Virus record (IMG/VR): IMGVR_UViG_3300032288_005455
Coordinates: 1 to 51,053 of that record
Reading direction: 5' to 3' (one strand)
Source: a virus
Length of the DNA stretch: 51,053 nt
In this document: piece after piece, positions 28,301 through 38,053 of the stretch
How the letters are laid out: every line of letters starts with the position of its first letter
Numbering within the stretch: position 1 is the stretch's first letter
Position numbers and translations under genes: made by a program
Notes under the pieces: generated by a model
What the model was told of the DNA's origin: nothing
Databases searched by the model: none
What the model saw: the letters and a program-made list of their open reading frames with translations, nothing else

Positions 28301-28889
28301 TAGACCAACCCAGGGAACAAGCGGATTTAATTATCCTGCATTTAGACATGCTACCGGATTCCAGGCTTCAACTTCAGATAGCTTCGATCCTGCAATTACC
28401 AACCAAACTAAGAATTATCAGCAACTAGCTTATACCCAAATTAATAACACAAGCTATGGAACTGATAATCATGCATATCCTGGAAAATTAGGATTTGAAG
28501 CAAATGACGAATATCTTTTAGGAAAATATTCATGCGGAGCTTATTTATTTATGGCTCCTTCCAGCCACTCTCCAATTCAAGTTGAAGGATCCACAACTCT
28601 TGCAGTTAAATCTCTGGAATCAGGAACACAGAACGCAATTGTTATCCCTGTTATATTCCAGATGAGATCTCAGGATAAACTGGGTTACATCGGGGGATAT
28701 AGATCGACAGGAACTATTCGTAATATAACATACTCTAAAAAATTAGGAATAGATATAAAGGTAAGTAACGAGGAACTATTCTCTTTTGACTTGGTTGTTA
28801 GTGGTAGCTATACTAAGACTGCTCTAACTTCACCGATTTACTCAAGTTTCAGAGATAACCTCGGTTATAGAAGATTAGCTCAGATCTAA
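25347..28889 (+). CDS. Large baseplate/fibre structural protein with FN3-like region
   Basis: The product has 1180 residues and starts one base after the previous stop (TAAAATGGC). The N-terminus is helical (LLAQFLRLQKNSMEIINKL). Residues about 420-510 are a strong coiled-coil candidate (KVKIQNEIEAINKSIDQTRNEI). Residues about 515-650 read as a fibronectin-III-like fold: KYRVRGFWPIPEAV, QFRVRYRYLT, WVEYKTDI, KVEIKVSSISEAGWP. The C-terminal half is Ser/Gly/Asn-rich and beta-like. No enzyme motif is seen. The order suggests a wedge-periphery or fibre-anchor protein analogous in place to T4 gp9/gp10/gp11, but no homology is claimed. Confidence 0.55.
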   Translation: MAGTKNSISSLLAQFLRLQKNSMEIINKLSNATTSNQDIVSVEFLDDNNQTSTVSIPSWGYILNEIKRLDSNIKALSGLDDGNANVRNADGTVSRIYQSTPLVDPIAPANLQVPSAFKFRSNYFFESFLNPLLFVTFNLDGQVEAGTKRVYVKRIIANTTSDVQKNYFDSNLKGRNDISDLQFMTELTGQGITYFIDEDTVDLPLQVIRYTGSFSVLRVFDQTIPVTVGGQTINQNVRKYKLDLTSYKDIIASSSNADRQLKVGDKLMTSGGSRFEITNIDLSESTVVLRRISGYEPVPIGDGALKLDSEVLSPLQVNVNLGHDERQAIFIKAINDEYHVTGSSYSNGVVFYSNEMLINTSEGTMTLDDFYKNQVSDFGSQFLSNTKEKVIPSVYSIVPNSPVLSSANFKVVQINKQITQTTTSDKFSSSVQTKVKIQNEIEAINKSIDQTRNEISAIVSDSVTKSSSSTRESLLAKIDSLTKEKATKTSLLQTIIQDLNNITSSAPEISETPKYRVRGFWPIPEAVTDAKTGSQEVIQFRVRYRYLTKQGNATSADEIKFSDNDGTERRGTYSNWVEYKTDIRKKGYNTTTKKYYWLDEDVQNGDVPNINQLDIPINAGEKVEIKVSSISEAGWPMNPAESDFSTSVLIDFPEELTTGNGNTQYVDQNKNDQVLVALQQDLTSRGLDAHLSTSFNSGDKYYAHVGDTIFSGFYDTTGKSLDLYQKLLSMDQEIANLKAMINVAKGILTVYINDGTNLIPVKRGSVIELFAGYYDELLDLTNISNYGKIVSTQYTIELRNETASKLELASIIPGGQNVIALANTDPKATADYSAVRKYDLTPISLTGIKSSDVRPNISGSTAFIQAAPYQSGNSNSQFIYPRFKSVGLDEDVYFTPVTSTTWNDQTGVASGTSFVPQDQGVLIPFLPGGASTPGSSNSNVWVGTYSGGTPDGNGKLNEFCVHIDHPVVVAEAASSSTPRNFGNLVRPTQGTSGFNYPAFRHATGFQASTSDSFDPAITNQTKNYQQLAYTQINNTSYGTDNHAYPGKLGFEANDEYLLGKYSCGAYLFMAPSSHSPIQVEGSTTLAVKSLESGTQNAIVIPVIFQMRSQDKLGYIGGYRSTGTIRNITYSKKLGIDIKVSNEELFSFDLVVSGSYTKTALTSPIYSSFRDNLGYRRLAQI

Positions 28890-28891
28890 AG

Positions 28892-31800
28892 ATGGCAGAT
28901 AAAAAAGAAAAATATAAATCTTCGTTTGGAATCGTTAGATCCAATCCTAGAATTTCTGGAAATGTAAAAATTACAGTGGATTCTTCAGAGAATCTCTGGC
29001 TTAATTCTATTGATTCAAACGATGAGATGTCTAAGAATCAATACAAGGGATTTAAAATATCCTCAGATACGAATTATGCTCAGGATGTATATAATTTCTT
29101 TTCCCAGGGTAAAACCCCTTATAATTTTATTTTTGGACTAAAGAATGAAGATAGATTAAAGGATACCTATACCAATACCCTAGTTGATCAGTACGATGGC
29201 TTTTATCATGCTGGTGCAGTTCCTTTAATTTCTGATGTTTACAATGAAAATTTTTCTTATTTAGCTCCATTTTGGCTGGGTAAAAAAATACCTAAGTATT
29301 TTGTAATTTTTAGAATAGATGATCCTATAGATTTTTCTTATGTAATTAAGGTTACCTCTCTTGAAGTAGGAAAGATTTATAAGGTACTAGAAGATTATGA
29401 TGTTGATACTACTGCATCAAATTACAATAAGTATACAATAATTTCAGGGGGAAATCAGTATTCTGCAGGACAAGCTTTTACTGCTAATGCAACAACGTTT
29501 GACGAGGTTCAAGGAAACGGTAGTGTTATTTTAATTGATGCAGAATATAACACATCCAAGATAGGAAATATCCAAGATCATTTTATTGATAGCATTCTTC
29601 CTAAATCTTCGATAGTATCAACATATTCATTACAGGAGAATTCCAAAATTGGAAAATATCTAAGAAAAATTCAAAATTTTTCTAATTATACACAATCCCT
29701 TATTGATGTTAGATTTGAAAAGGATGCTTTAACAACTTACAGCGGTGCCTCTATCAAAGACGGGGTTTTTGCAAAAAAAGGTGAGTATCTTTATAACACC
29801 TTTAATAACGATTCAAACATCATAGATTTTGAAGAATATATTACGGATGGGTTTAGAAGGAATGGAATTGTTTCTTACAATCTGTTGAATCTTGAATTTT
29901 TATTTGATGACCCAGATGCAGATCTTTATAGTATAAATAGATATTTTGGATTATACGTAGACGATATCCCAACTGGCAAATTTCAAATTTCAGGAGATCT
30001 TTTCTATAACCAATCTATTTCTGTTGGAAATTTTCCAGAGCCTAAATCTTCATTACAACTTTCTAAGATAATGACTTCTCCTTTTTATCAGGAGAATCAA
30101 GAGGGTTTAAGAATATTTATAGATTCCGAAAACACCTGGGGACATATTCCTACATCGGACGATGTTCACACAAACGACAGACTTAAGATCCTTTATGTCA
30201 AGGATAAGAATGACAATTTTTATTCTTTTAAACAAATTAAAGATTATTCTGGATCCGCTACTGATAGCGATAAATGGGGAGCGGGAACACCTCAAGATAA
30301 TCTAATTATTCTTAAAAACAAAAACCTGGACCTTTCTGTATTTTCAGGTTCAGATCCCGAAAAAACAAAAGAATATAAAGCGGAACTTGCTAAGGATACC
30401 GGTAGATCTTATACTATATTAAGAATAGAAGGAGAGCTTACCCCAAACGACGCAATAGTTCTATATCATCCATTCGGTCAATACATTTCTGATAACAAGA
30501 GGTATGATTATTTTCTTGCGTCGGATATGACTTATGTTAAACCCGGATGGGGAGTCGGAAGTTTTACTGACGAAAGCGGTGCTTACTACTTTCATCCATT
30601 TGGTGCTAAAGAACAAATAGCTAAAGCAATAGCCGGTGTACTTAATAGTGTTAATTATAAATCATACAAGGCATTTAATATAGGAAATGAGATTGTAATA
30701 AGAACAGAGGGAAGCGATGTTAGAAACGATGACATATTTTCTGTTTATGTCTATTCTGATTATTATAATCAAGTAAATTTTACATCCGCTAGCAAAATTT
30801 TTATAGATGAAATAGATTCAATTAATCTAACGGCTCCCTATAAATTTATTGGAGGATCTAAATATGCTAATACCCGAATAAAGCTTAAAAAAGAAGATGC
30901 TGCAAAAATTACGACTTCTAATTACATAAAAACTAATTCTGGTTTATCTAAGATTAAATTTATAGGTAAATGTATTGATGAAGATGAATCTGAATTGTCT
31001 AATGGTGTAATTAAAGACTATTCTACTCATTCAATCATAGAAATAGAAGATCACACACATACTATTCTCTTTGGTAGTTTAGGTACCATTATTGTTGAAC
31101 AGCTGATAGAAATAGAAACAGGTGCATTTTCCATTTATCCATTGAAGGATTTGGATGTAGATTTCTGGTCTAGTACATACGGAAGAACTCCAACTGAGGA
31201 ATATTATAGATATGTTGATATTCAGCCAGGAACGGATTCAATTAGGGAAGGAATAGATTATGCTGTTGCTTCGGGGGCTATTGTTAGATATAACGGTTTA
31301 AATTACGGTCAAGGAGCTACCGCAGGATTTATTTTTAGAGGCAATGCTGGGGTAACATCATATACTCTTATTCAATCCTCTACTACCTTAAGATCCAATG
31401 TAGTTCCTTCCATTTACGTAAATTCAATTGATGATGCGATCAGCAATGGAATTAATGATTCTTTGGTTGACATAGATAGATTTCCAGGATTCGTTGGGCT
31501 TCAGGAGATTAAATATTTAAATGACGGAGACGGAATTTCCACTAAGAAAGAACAGATGGAATTCGGAAAGGCTTCCAACGAATATGATGTACTTAAAGAA
31601 AATTATCAAAGATCATTAACACTAAAATCTAGAATAAATCCTTACATTACTAAATGGGTATACGAAGGAGGTATAGATGCAAGGGGAAATGATTACAGGC
31701 TAAATTCAAGCAATACCTTTACACCTTTGAATTTTTCGCCTAGCTTTTTTAGTTCAGGAAGAGATCCTTTATATTTTACCAATGAATGGTACGTGTTAGA

Positions 31801-34591
31801 GAAAGTTCCTATTGATGCTACCTCTAATCTTTTAAAGAATACTTCAAGTTATTGTCCTGGACCTACGGGGGGAATCAGTTTATCAAATTTACAAAATGCT
31901 GATCCCTCTTCCAGAGATTATTTTGAAGACTATTTTACGGTTGATGGAGAAGATTACTATAATTTAGATAATGTAAGATTTAGCGATGTTAGAAAAAAAC
32001 CTGTAGAATCTTTTTATACATATTTTGATTATAATCAATCATCAGGATATTCTGAAACCCTGTTTAGAGGAGTGAAGGTTAGGATTAAAGAGAGAACTGA
32101 TTTTTCAGTCCAAACTAGCAACAGGAATTCTTTTAAATTTGGCGATCAGAAATTTAAAGATTATAAGTTTACCTGTGTTTTAAAATCAATAGATGACCCC
32201 GATCCTTATACTGTCAATGCCCCTATAACCTTTAAGGTTCATCAGAACGATCAATTCAAGACAGTGACTCTTCTTATTACTGTCGTTAATAATGATAGCA
32301 GATTTATTGATCCTGAAAAATTTACTTCTCTGATATACGATTCAGGAACAGATGCCAATGCCTCTTTTAGTTCTGCAACGGGTTCTTGGTATTATAACCC
32401 GACAGGGATTTATGGAGGATCTGATTACTTTGGATTATATTCTTTAAAAAATAAGGTTAGACATTCAATCAGGGGAGGAACAGGAGGAAATTCTGAATAT
32501 GATAGAATAACTACAGGGGGTGTGCTTTTCTCTAGTAATACCTATATAAAATTAAGCAGCGGTTTAAATTATTCCTCTAGGGGAACTATTGGAATTTTAC
32601 CACTAGTAAACTCCTCAACAGCTAACGGAACAGGCATTGTTCCTATCGCAGCTAATCCTGATTATGATACAGATTTAAGGGAGGAAGTTAAATTTTATTC
32701 CCCTATCACTCCTGTTACTGGGATTGGAAGTAGGGATGCTTTAAAATTAAATGGTGTTATTTATCCATATACACTTTTCAGCCCTAGAAGAAATACCCCA
32801 GGAACTTATCTAATGAGAGCACCTTGGCCGGTTGGAACTGGTAAAAATTATCTTAATTTTAATGAGGTATATTACGGAGGGGGTACCGGATATTATTTCG
32901 ATTATACTAATTTAGGATATTCCGCTCCAACCTTTACAAACGTTCCAGTCCCAGTTCCTTATGCTACGATAGACGATTTAGCAGTGTATCAGTCTTTAGG
33001 TGGGGAAAATTACTGGGAATCAGTTTTTACTAAGATCTCTTTCCCTGAAATTTATAAATTATTTAGAGAGGATAGCAGATACATTAAATACACCCGAAGC
33101 TATTGGGACGGAAATACAAATCAAACTGTTATTGATTCTAATACTTTTGTTTTAGAATTCGTGAAGCCTTCTTCATTCTTACAGACAACGAGAAAAATCC
33201 CGATCGAGGAAACAGTAAAGCCAGAAGATTTTTCTAGCACACTTGTTGGATATCAAATAGCAGAGGAAGACGCATTAACCGAATTCTTTAGATACGGAGG
33301 AGGATATTCTCCTAAGTTTAGAGAGGTCTTGCATTTTAATAATATTAAAAATGATCTATTTTCGTATGATAGAAACACAACAGGTGGATTTGAATTTGTT
33401 GTATCATTGAAGGAAAAAACTAAAGATTCAATTTTTTACGGGGTTGGGTCTGATTATGAGATTTTAATAGACGGAACCTCAAGAAAAAAACTAAGATTAG
33501 TAAGAGGAAACACATATTATTTTAATTTTCAAAATTTTGCTGCATTAGGATATTCAGCTTCTCCTGATCTATTTCCTGTGAAGAAAAATTTCGTTCTCTC
33601 TCAGGTTAGAAATTCAGGAAATACCTCTGATTTATATACTGATGGATTTTATTTTAACTCTGGTTTAACTGGAGCATATTTTACTGTTCCTCAAGATGCT
33701 CCTGAAAATATTTATTATGAAATACAGGGAGAGGGTTATGCTGGAGATCTTTCTATCGTGACGGAGGGTCTAGAATACAAAAACTTAACATTAGGTGTAA
33801 ATAAAGAATTTTTTGGATTTATTAGAAATACTAACTATTACAAGTATGCTAAAAATAGTCCATTCAGAATTGATCCAAAGAGTGGATATAAACCAGAATA
33901 CAATCTTATAGGAGAAACACCAATAGACAGAAGAGATTTATTCATATTTGAAAGTACATGGGACCCTGGTAGATATAAAGAATATATTTCTTCCAAATCT
34001 TTTTCAAATATTCCTGGATCTAAGAACATGCTGGAACAAAAATCTTTCTTCGGAAGCAAGGTGATGAAAACACCAAACACGATCAAAGAGTCTCTGCAAT
34101 TAAAATATGATTCTTCCATCGTTGATGTATTCAATACGCAGATTGATTTATACCCTAAGTATGAAATCCTTTGGGAAGAAACAGAAACAGAAATAAAAGC
34201 TTTACTTCTTGTAGATAGAACTGCAATCAAACATTTTAACGAAGGTGGAATTGGTAAGAAATTTTATTCATTATTGGTTTCTGAGTTTGGAGTTGGAAGT
34301 GAAACCGTTTTATCTGACGACGTTGATGAGTATATAAAATTAAATGTTATACCTCAATACGAGGCAAAAGAAATATCAGTCTGGATTAAAAAGATACAAA
34401 AAACAGCTGGAGTTGATTTACCCCCTATAGTAAGCAATCTTGCTGATTTTAATAAAATGAAGAATGGATTTATTAAATCCACTAATAACAACATAACAAA
34501 AAGAGGATCCCTGCAGTATGAATTTAGATTCCAGAAGGACCCAGCTTATGATTATTCTGTAGCCTTCTCATTTTTAATAGGAAAAATATAA
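28892..34591 (+). CDS. Very large virion structural protein with cupredoxin-like module
   Basis: The product has 1899 residues and starts ATGGCA two bases after the previous gene. The family is not recognised from its N-terminus (SSFGIVRSNPRISGNVKITV, then LAPFWLGKKIPKYFVIFRID). Two regions look familiar. Residues about 1070-1135 form an Ig-like beta module (ITFKVHQNDQFKTVTLLITV). Residues about 1525-1625 follow the pattern LRLVRGNTYYFNFQN...GAYFTVPQDAPENIYYE, which resembles the cupredoxin-like module repeated in marine myovirus structural proteins. The usual copper-binding histidines are absent, so it would be structural. The gene lies between fibre genes and ahead of a late-type promoter. 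A peripheral baseplate role is inferred. Confidence 0.5.
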   Translation: MADKKEKYKSSFGIVRSNPRISGNVKITVDSSENLWLNSIDSNDEMSKNQYKGFKISSDTNYAQDVYNFFSQGKTPYNFIFGLKNEDRLKDTYTNTLVDQYDGFYHAGAVPLISDVYNENFSYLAPFWLGKKIPKYFVIFRIDDPIDFSYVIKVTSLEVGKIYKVLEDYDVDTTASNYNKYTIISGGNQYSAGQAFTANATTFDEVQGNGSVILIDAEYNTSKIGNIQDHFIDSILPKSSIVSTYSLQENSKIGKYLRKIQNFSNYTQSLIDVRFEKDALTTYSGASIKDGVFAKKGEYLYNTFNNDSNIIDFEEYITDGFRRNGIVSYNLLNLEFLFDDPDADLYSINRYFGLYVDDIPTGKFQISGDLFYNQSISVGNFPEPKSSLQLSKIMTSPFYQENQEGLRIFIDSENTWGHIPTSDDVHTNDRLKILYVKDKNDNFYSFKQIKDYSGSATDSDKWGAGTPQDNLIILKNKNLDLSVFSGSDPEKTKEYKAELAKDTGRSYTILRIEGELTPNDAIVLYHPFGQYISDNKRYDYFLASDMTYVKPGWGVGSFTDESGAYYFHPFGAKEQIAKAIAGVLNSVNYKSYKAFNIGNEIVIRTEGSDVRNDDIFSVYVYSDYYNQVNFTSASKIFIDEIDSINLTAPYKFIGGSKYANTRIKLKKEDAAKITTSNYIKTNSGLSKIKFIGKCIDEDESELSNGVIKDYSTHSIIEIEDHTHTILFGSLGTIIVEQLIEIETGAFSIYPLKDLDVDFWSSTYGRTPTEEYYRYVDIQPGTDSIREGIDYAVASGAIVRYNGLNYGQGATAGFIFRGNAGVTSYTLIQSSTTLRSNVVPSIYVNSIDDAISNGINDSLVDIDRFPGFVGLQEIKYLNDGDGISTKKEQMEFGKASNEYDVLKENYQRSLTLKSRINPYITKWVYEGGIDARGNDYRLNSSNTFTPLNFSPSFFSSGRDPLYFTNEWYVLEKVPIDATSNLLKNTSSYCPGPTGGISLSNLQNADPSSRDYFEDYFTVDGEDYYNLDNVRFSDVRKKPVESFYTYFDYNQSSGYSETLFRGVKVRIKERTDFSVQTSNRNSFKFGDQKFKDYKFTCVLKSIDDPDPYTVNAPITFKVHQNDQFKTVTLLITVVNNDSRFIDPEKFTSLIYDSGTDANASFSSATGSWYYNPTGIYGGSDYFGLYSLKNKVRHSIRGGTGGNSEYDRITTGGVLFSSNTYIKLSSGLNYSSRGTIGILPLVNSSTANGTGIVPIAANPDYDTDLREEVKFYSPITPVTGIGSRDALKLNGVIYPYTLFSPRRNTPGTYLMRAPWPVGTGKNYLNFNEVYYGGGTGYYFDYTNLGYSAPTFTNVPVPVPYATIDDLAVYQSLGGENYWESVFTKISFPEIYKLFREDSRYIKYTRSYWDGNTNQTVIDSNTFVLEFVKPSSFLQTTRKIPIEETVKPEDFSSTLVGYQIAEEDALTEFFRYGGGYSPKFREVLHFNNIKNDLFSYDRNTTGGFEFVVSLKEKTKDSIFYGVGSDYEILIDGTSRKKLRLVRGNTYYFNFQNFAALGYSASPDLFPVKKNFVLSQVRNSGNTSDLYTDGFYFNSGLTGAYFTVPQDAPENIYYEIQGEGYAGDLSIVTEGLEYKNLTLGVNKEFFGFIRNTNYYKYAKNSPFRIDPKSGYKPEYNLIGETPIDRRDLFIFESTWDPGRYKEYISSKSFSNIPGSKNMLEQKSFFGSKVMKTPNTIKESLQLKYDSSIVDVFNTQIDLYPKYEILWEETETEIKALLLVDRTAIKHFNEGGIGKKFYSLLVSEFGVGSETVLSDDVDEYIKLNVIPQYEAKEISVWIKKIQKTAGVDLPPIVSNLADFNKMKNGFIKSTNNNITKRGSLQYEFRFQKDPAYDYSVAFSFLIGKI

Positions 34592-34607
34592 GGGAGCTAA
34601 AAAAGAT

Positions 34608-34622
34608 GATATATATAAAAAC
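34608..34622 (+). promoter_or_regulatory. Late promoter-like box upstream of the collar fibre gene
   Basis: GATATATATAAAAAC lies in the 43-base gap before the ATG at 34635. It is a good match to the GATATATAAA consensus of this window and close to T4 late TATAAATA. Confidence 0.5.
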
Positions 34623-34634
34623 TAAGAATTAGAG

Positions 34635-37600
34635 ATGCCAAAGATTAATCTACTGAATATACTTCCAGGTGACAGCCAAACAATTCTTATTGACAAAGTT
34701 AATTATAACTTTGATCAAATTCTGACTGCTGGGGGTGGACCTCAGGGATCACAGGGAATTAGAGGTGCTACCGGACCTATCGGTCCTCAAGGAATCCAAG
34801 GTCCTACTGGTCCACAGGGACTAAGAGGAGCTAGATGGTATGTTCAGCCAGTTGCTCCCTCGTCATTAAACGTCGGATCCTACCCAACACCTTGGGGAGA
34901 GCCTGAATTAGGTGATTATTGGTTAGCTGGTGAAACCGGAGCTAATCCTTATGGAGTATATGTTTATAATGATTTAGGGGGAGGAACATTAGGGTGGGAT
35001 TATTCTGGTGTTTATATCAATACCCAATCCGCTTTCAGTGCGGTTGACGACATCAACCTTACTACAGGGGAAAGAGTTTTGCTTCACAATACCCAATTTA
35101 GTCACACGTATGGCCTATTATTAAGCGATTATGGAGCATCAGGAGGTGCACCTGGATATAACTACAGTAATCTAGGACAATTTGGTTTAAACAGCGAAAG
35201 GGCTAAGTTAAAAATAGCTACCGATCCTTCCTCCGCTATGGCAACTTTACTTTCCTTCGGTAGAGCGGATCAAGATGCTATCAACTATTCAAGTCCATCT
35301 TATAGTCAAGGAAAAAATCCAAGATTTCTTTGGACTGCTGCAAGCGGCTATAATCTTGATTTTACAAACCCCGGAGGGGATTTTAATATTAAAACTCCTG
35401 GCAACAATTTTAACGTTCCTCTTTCTGTTAACATTTCTTTAATAGCTTCTAGCAATATTCAGGCTAATGCTTTGAATGTTTCGATAACAAGAGCTGGATC
35501 AAGTAATTCTTTTAATAACTACGGGACTGGATCTTATTATGCAGAGGGTTCTGTAATGAGATATAGTCCTAATTACGGATTAGCCTCCGGTAATTTCATA
35601 GTAGGTGACACAGTTTCTACTTCAGGAACAAAGGGACTAGTTATTTCATCATCATCAACATCTGCTGGAAGAGCTTTAGTTTTAAAATCTGCAGTTACCA
35701 CTAATAATTCAGTTTATGGTAGAATTGTTGCAGAGGGGCAATCTTCCTCAATAGCAGCTGCTGGAATATCTTTTGCAATAGATGGATCTACTGCAGCTGA
35801 TTCTAGAATAGATTTTGCTACGAGTAGTTCTTCTGGAGGATATGATGTTACTAGATTAAGACTAGATAGAATTGGAAATCTTCAATTTAGATTCGGATCT
35901 ATAACAGGATCCGATAGGGATGCTCTTATTTATATTCAAGAATCTGCTGGAACTGATTCTGGAGCAAACGTTTCTGTCAAAGGTGGATCAAGCCAGGGTG
36001 GAAGTTATGGAGGTGGATCGTTATACTTGGCAGGAGGAACAGGTGGATCAGTAAGTGGAAAAAGTGGTAATGTTGTTATTTCTTCAGGTTTTGTTCCTGC
36101 TGCAGGATCTGCAATGGGTGGCAGCATTTATATACATCCTCCATTAGCTAATAAGACTAATGTTACTGGTGTAGCAATAGGTTTGGCGGAAAGTGCTAGT
36201 GTTGATGCTGCATTGGTAGTAAAAGACACCTCAGATGGAATTGCTGGTGGTGATGTTTTACAACTGAAAAAAGCAAACGACACTACGTTCTTTGGCTTTG
36301 ATAGCGATGGATATTTAACAAAGGGCGTACCTTTTACTTCCGTCTCTAATTTATCATCCGTTCTTTCTTCCGATGCAAATAATTTGGATTATTATGACGA
36401 GGGCGATTGGTCAGGAACCTTAGAGCTTGTTCCTAGGGTAACACAATCTGGATGGAATTCTTCCAAATATAAAATAGTTAAATCAAAATATACTAGAATA
36501 GGTGATACTGTTCAGGTGGACTTTGTTGTAAAGATTGATTCTTTAACATCCGGAGTAACACCACCAACTACTGCTAGCGATGGTTATCTTTATATTAAAG
36601 GATTCCCTTACGGGGCAGATTTTTCAAATGTTAGATTAGGAACTGCTACTAATAGTTACTCCGCCCCAGCCTTACCTTATGTTAGTATAAAGGGAATGGG
36701 ACTCGGAAATGCTGGAAATCCTATAGGTGCTAATCCCGTTGGAACAATTCAGCCTTATCCCTCATCAACTGCACCGAGTGGTTGGGTAAACTGTGACGGT
36801 GGGTCTCTTTCTATCAATTCTTACAGAGATCTGTATAATGCTTTAGGAGGTTCATCTAGTCCATATGGATCAAATGATGGATTCTCCTCAACATTCAAAG
36901 TTCCTGATCTAAGCGGTAAATTTATTAGGGGTGTTGGGGGAAATGCAGATTCATTAGGTAACACACAATCTGATGATATAAAATCTCACACTCATACTAT
37001 TACTTGGCAGAAAGGACAAGCTGACATGAACGAATCCGGAACTTACGGAGAACTTTATGACGCAAGAACTCCTCATAACAGAACAACAACAACCTCCTCA
37101 GCAGGTGGGACAGAAACTCGCCCGATTAATATGGCGATGAATTACATTATTTATACAGGGGGTGGATCTGTTGGTATTTCTGATCTTTCTGGAGCGTTTA
37201 TCAACGAAAGTTCTGAGTCTAGACTATATCTCTATAATGGGATAGGAAACTTAAGTGTTTCTAGTATTCCTGGAGGTTCCGGTGTGGTTTCGTATTTGCA
37301 TGGAAATTTCTCTTATTTCACTACAAGTTCTACTAAGTATTCAGGAACTCCTGCTCCTAGTCCTAGCCCAACGCCGACACCACCAACGCCACCAACGCCG
37401 CCGCCATCGCCTGCTTCTTCTTGTGATGCTGCTCCGTCTATAGATACAATAACTTCGATCGGGGGAGGACAAATATCAATTGCTTTCACTCTTGCAAACA
37501 GCGGAACTAATGCTACTTCAGTAACCCTTGAATCATCAACTGATAATTCAACATGGACGCCAAGCACAGCAGGAACAACTAGTCCGATAACAATAACTGA

Positions 37601-38042
37601 GCCGATTGTAACAACATATTATAGATTAAAGACCAATTGCTCAGGATCTCCTGCTACATCATCATACTCAAGCACTGATACATACGTTGTATCTGCTCCT
37701 CCTTCTAGCACAAGAACTGGAAATATTATAGTTAACCTAGCAGGAGATAAGTTTAGGGTGAATCTGGATCAACCAGCAACGTGTACATATACCTTCTCAC
37801 TTACTGGAACATGGCTTGATTGGGATACTTCAGCAAGTGGTAACTGGAGTTCTGCTCCATTCCAGATAAATGCTGGATCATCTGTATCCTCGCCAATTTG
37901 GGTAGATTGTATAAATAATAATTTCCCTTACACTGATCTAAATTCACTAGCGGGAGGAAGTCCAAATTATAACACTATCGTTACTGGCGGAACAACTTCT
38001 TCTCAATGCTCTGGAACCGTAACATTAGTTCTAACACCATAA
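34635..38042 (+). CDS. Tail fibre with collagen-like stem and phage collar domain, gp12-like
   Basis: The product has 1135 residues. Residues 1-32 are an appendage N-terminus with NYNFDQIL. Residues 35-65 are about ten Gly-X-Y triplets (GPQGSQGIRGATGPIGPQG), a collagen-like triple helix. A beta-rich shaft follows. Residues about 700-830 form a tail-collar domain: GTIQPYPSSTAPSGWVNCDG, FKVPDLSGKFIRGVGG, HTHTITW, and TRPINMAMNYIIYTGG near the end. Collar domains occur in short tail fibres such as T4 gp12 and may carry metal-binding histidines (HxH). Residues about 905-928 are a Pro/Thr/Ser linker, followed by an FN3-like domain (about 935-1020) and a C-terminal beta domain. This is probably a receptor-binding or anchoring fibre with extra surface modules. 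Confidence 0.82.
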   Translation: MPKINLLNILPGDSQTILIDKVNYNFDQILTAGGGPQGSQGIRGATGPIGPQGIQGPTGPQGLRGARWYVQPVAPSSLNVGSYPTPWGEPELGDYWLAGETGANPYGVYVYNDLGGGTLGWDYSGVYINTQSAFSAVDDINLTTGERVLLHNTQFSHTYGLLLSDYGASGGAPGYNYSNLGQFGLNSERAKLKIATDPSSAMATLLSFGRADQDAINYSSPSYSQGKNPRFLWTAASGYNLDFTNPGGDFNIKTPGNNFNVPLSVNISLIASSNIQANALNVSITRAGSSNSFNNYGTGSYYAEGSVMRYSPNYGLASGNFIVGDTVSTSGTKGLVISSSSTSAGRALVLKSAVTTNNSVYGRIVAEGQSSSIAAAGISFAIDGSTAADSRIDFATSSSSGGYDVTRLRLDRIGNLQFRFGSITGSDRDALIYIQESAGTDSGANVSVKGGSSQGGSYGGGSLYLAGGTGGSVSGKSGNVVISSGFVPAAGSAMGGSIYIHPPLANKTNVTGVAIGLAESASVDAALVVKDTSDGIAGGDVLQLKKANDTTFFGFDSDGYLTKGVPFTSVSNLSSVLSSDANNLDYYDEGDWSGTLELVPRVTQSGWNSSKYKIVKSKYTRIGDTVQVDFVVKIDSLTSGVTPPTTASDGYLYIKGFPYGADFSNVRLGTATNSYSAPALPYVSIKGMGLGNAGNPIGANPVGTIQPYPSSTAPSGWVNCDGGSLSINSYRDLYNALGGSSSPYGSNDGFSSTFKVPDLSGKFIRGVGGNADSLGNTQSDDIKSHTHTITWQKGQADMNESGTYGELYDARTPHNRTTTTSSAGGTETRPINMAMNYIIYTGGGSVGISDLSGAFINESSESRLYLYNGIGNLSVSSIPGGSGVVSYLHGNFSYFTTSSTKYSGTPAPSPSPTPTPPTPPTPPPSPASSCDAAPSIDTITSIGGGQISIAFTLANSGTNATSVTLESSTDNSTWTPSTAGTTSPITITEPIVTTYYRLKTNCSGSPATSSYSSTDTYVVSAPPSSTRTGNIIVNLAGDKFRVNLDQPATCTYTFSLTGTWLDWDTSASGNWSSAPFQINAGSSVSSPIWVDCINNNFPYTDLNSLAGGSPNYNTIVTGGTTSSQCSGTVTLVLTP
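34737..34830 (+). repeat. Collagen-like Gly-X-Y coding repeats
   Basis: About ten consecutive Gly-X-Y codon triplets with Pro, Gln, Ile, Thr and Arg at X/Y. Such tracts form trimeric stems in phage fibres. Confidence 0.85.
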
Positions 38043-38052
38043 TATAATAGAT
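38038..38052 (+). promoter_or_regulatory. 15-base element shared with 47734-47748
   Basis: CATAATATAATAGAT overlaps the stop of the fibre gene and ends one base before the ATG at 38054. The same 15 bases occur at 47734-47748, four bases before the ATG at 47753. It could be an alternative promoter core (TATAATA) or chance in AT-rich DNA. Confidence 0.25.
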
Positions 38053-38053
38053 T

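Noticed and set aside
37351-37414. GC-rich CCA/ACG/CCG repeats as a foreign insert or phase-variable tract
   Set aside because: It encodes an in-frame Pro/Thr linker; proline codons explain the base composition, and units are irregular.
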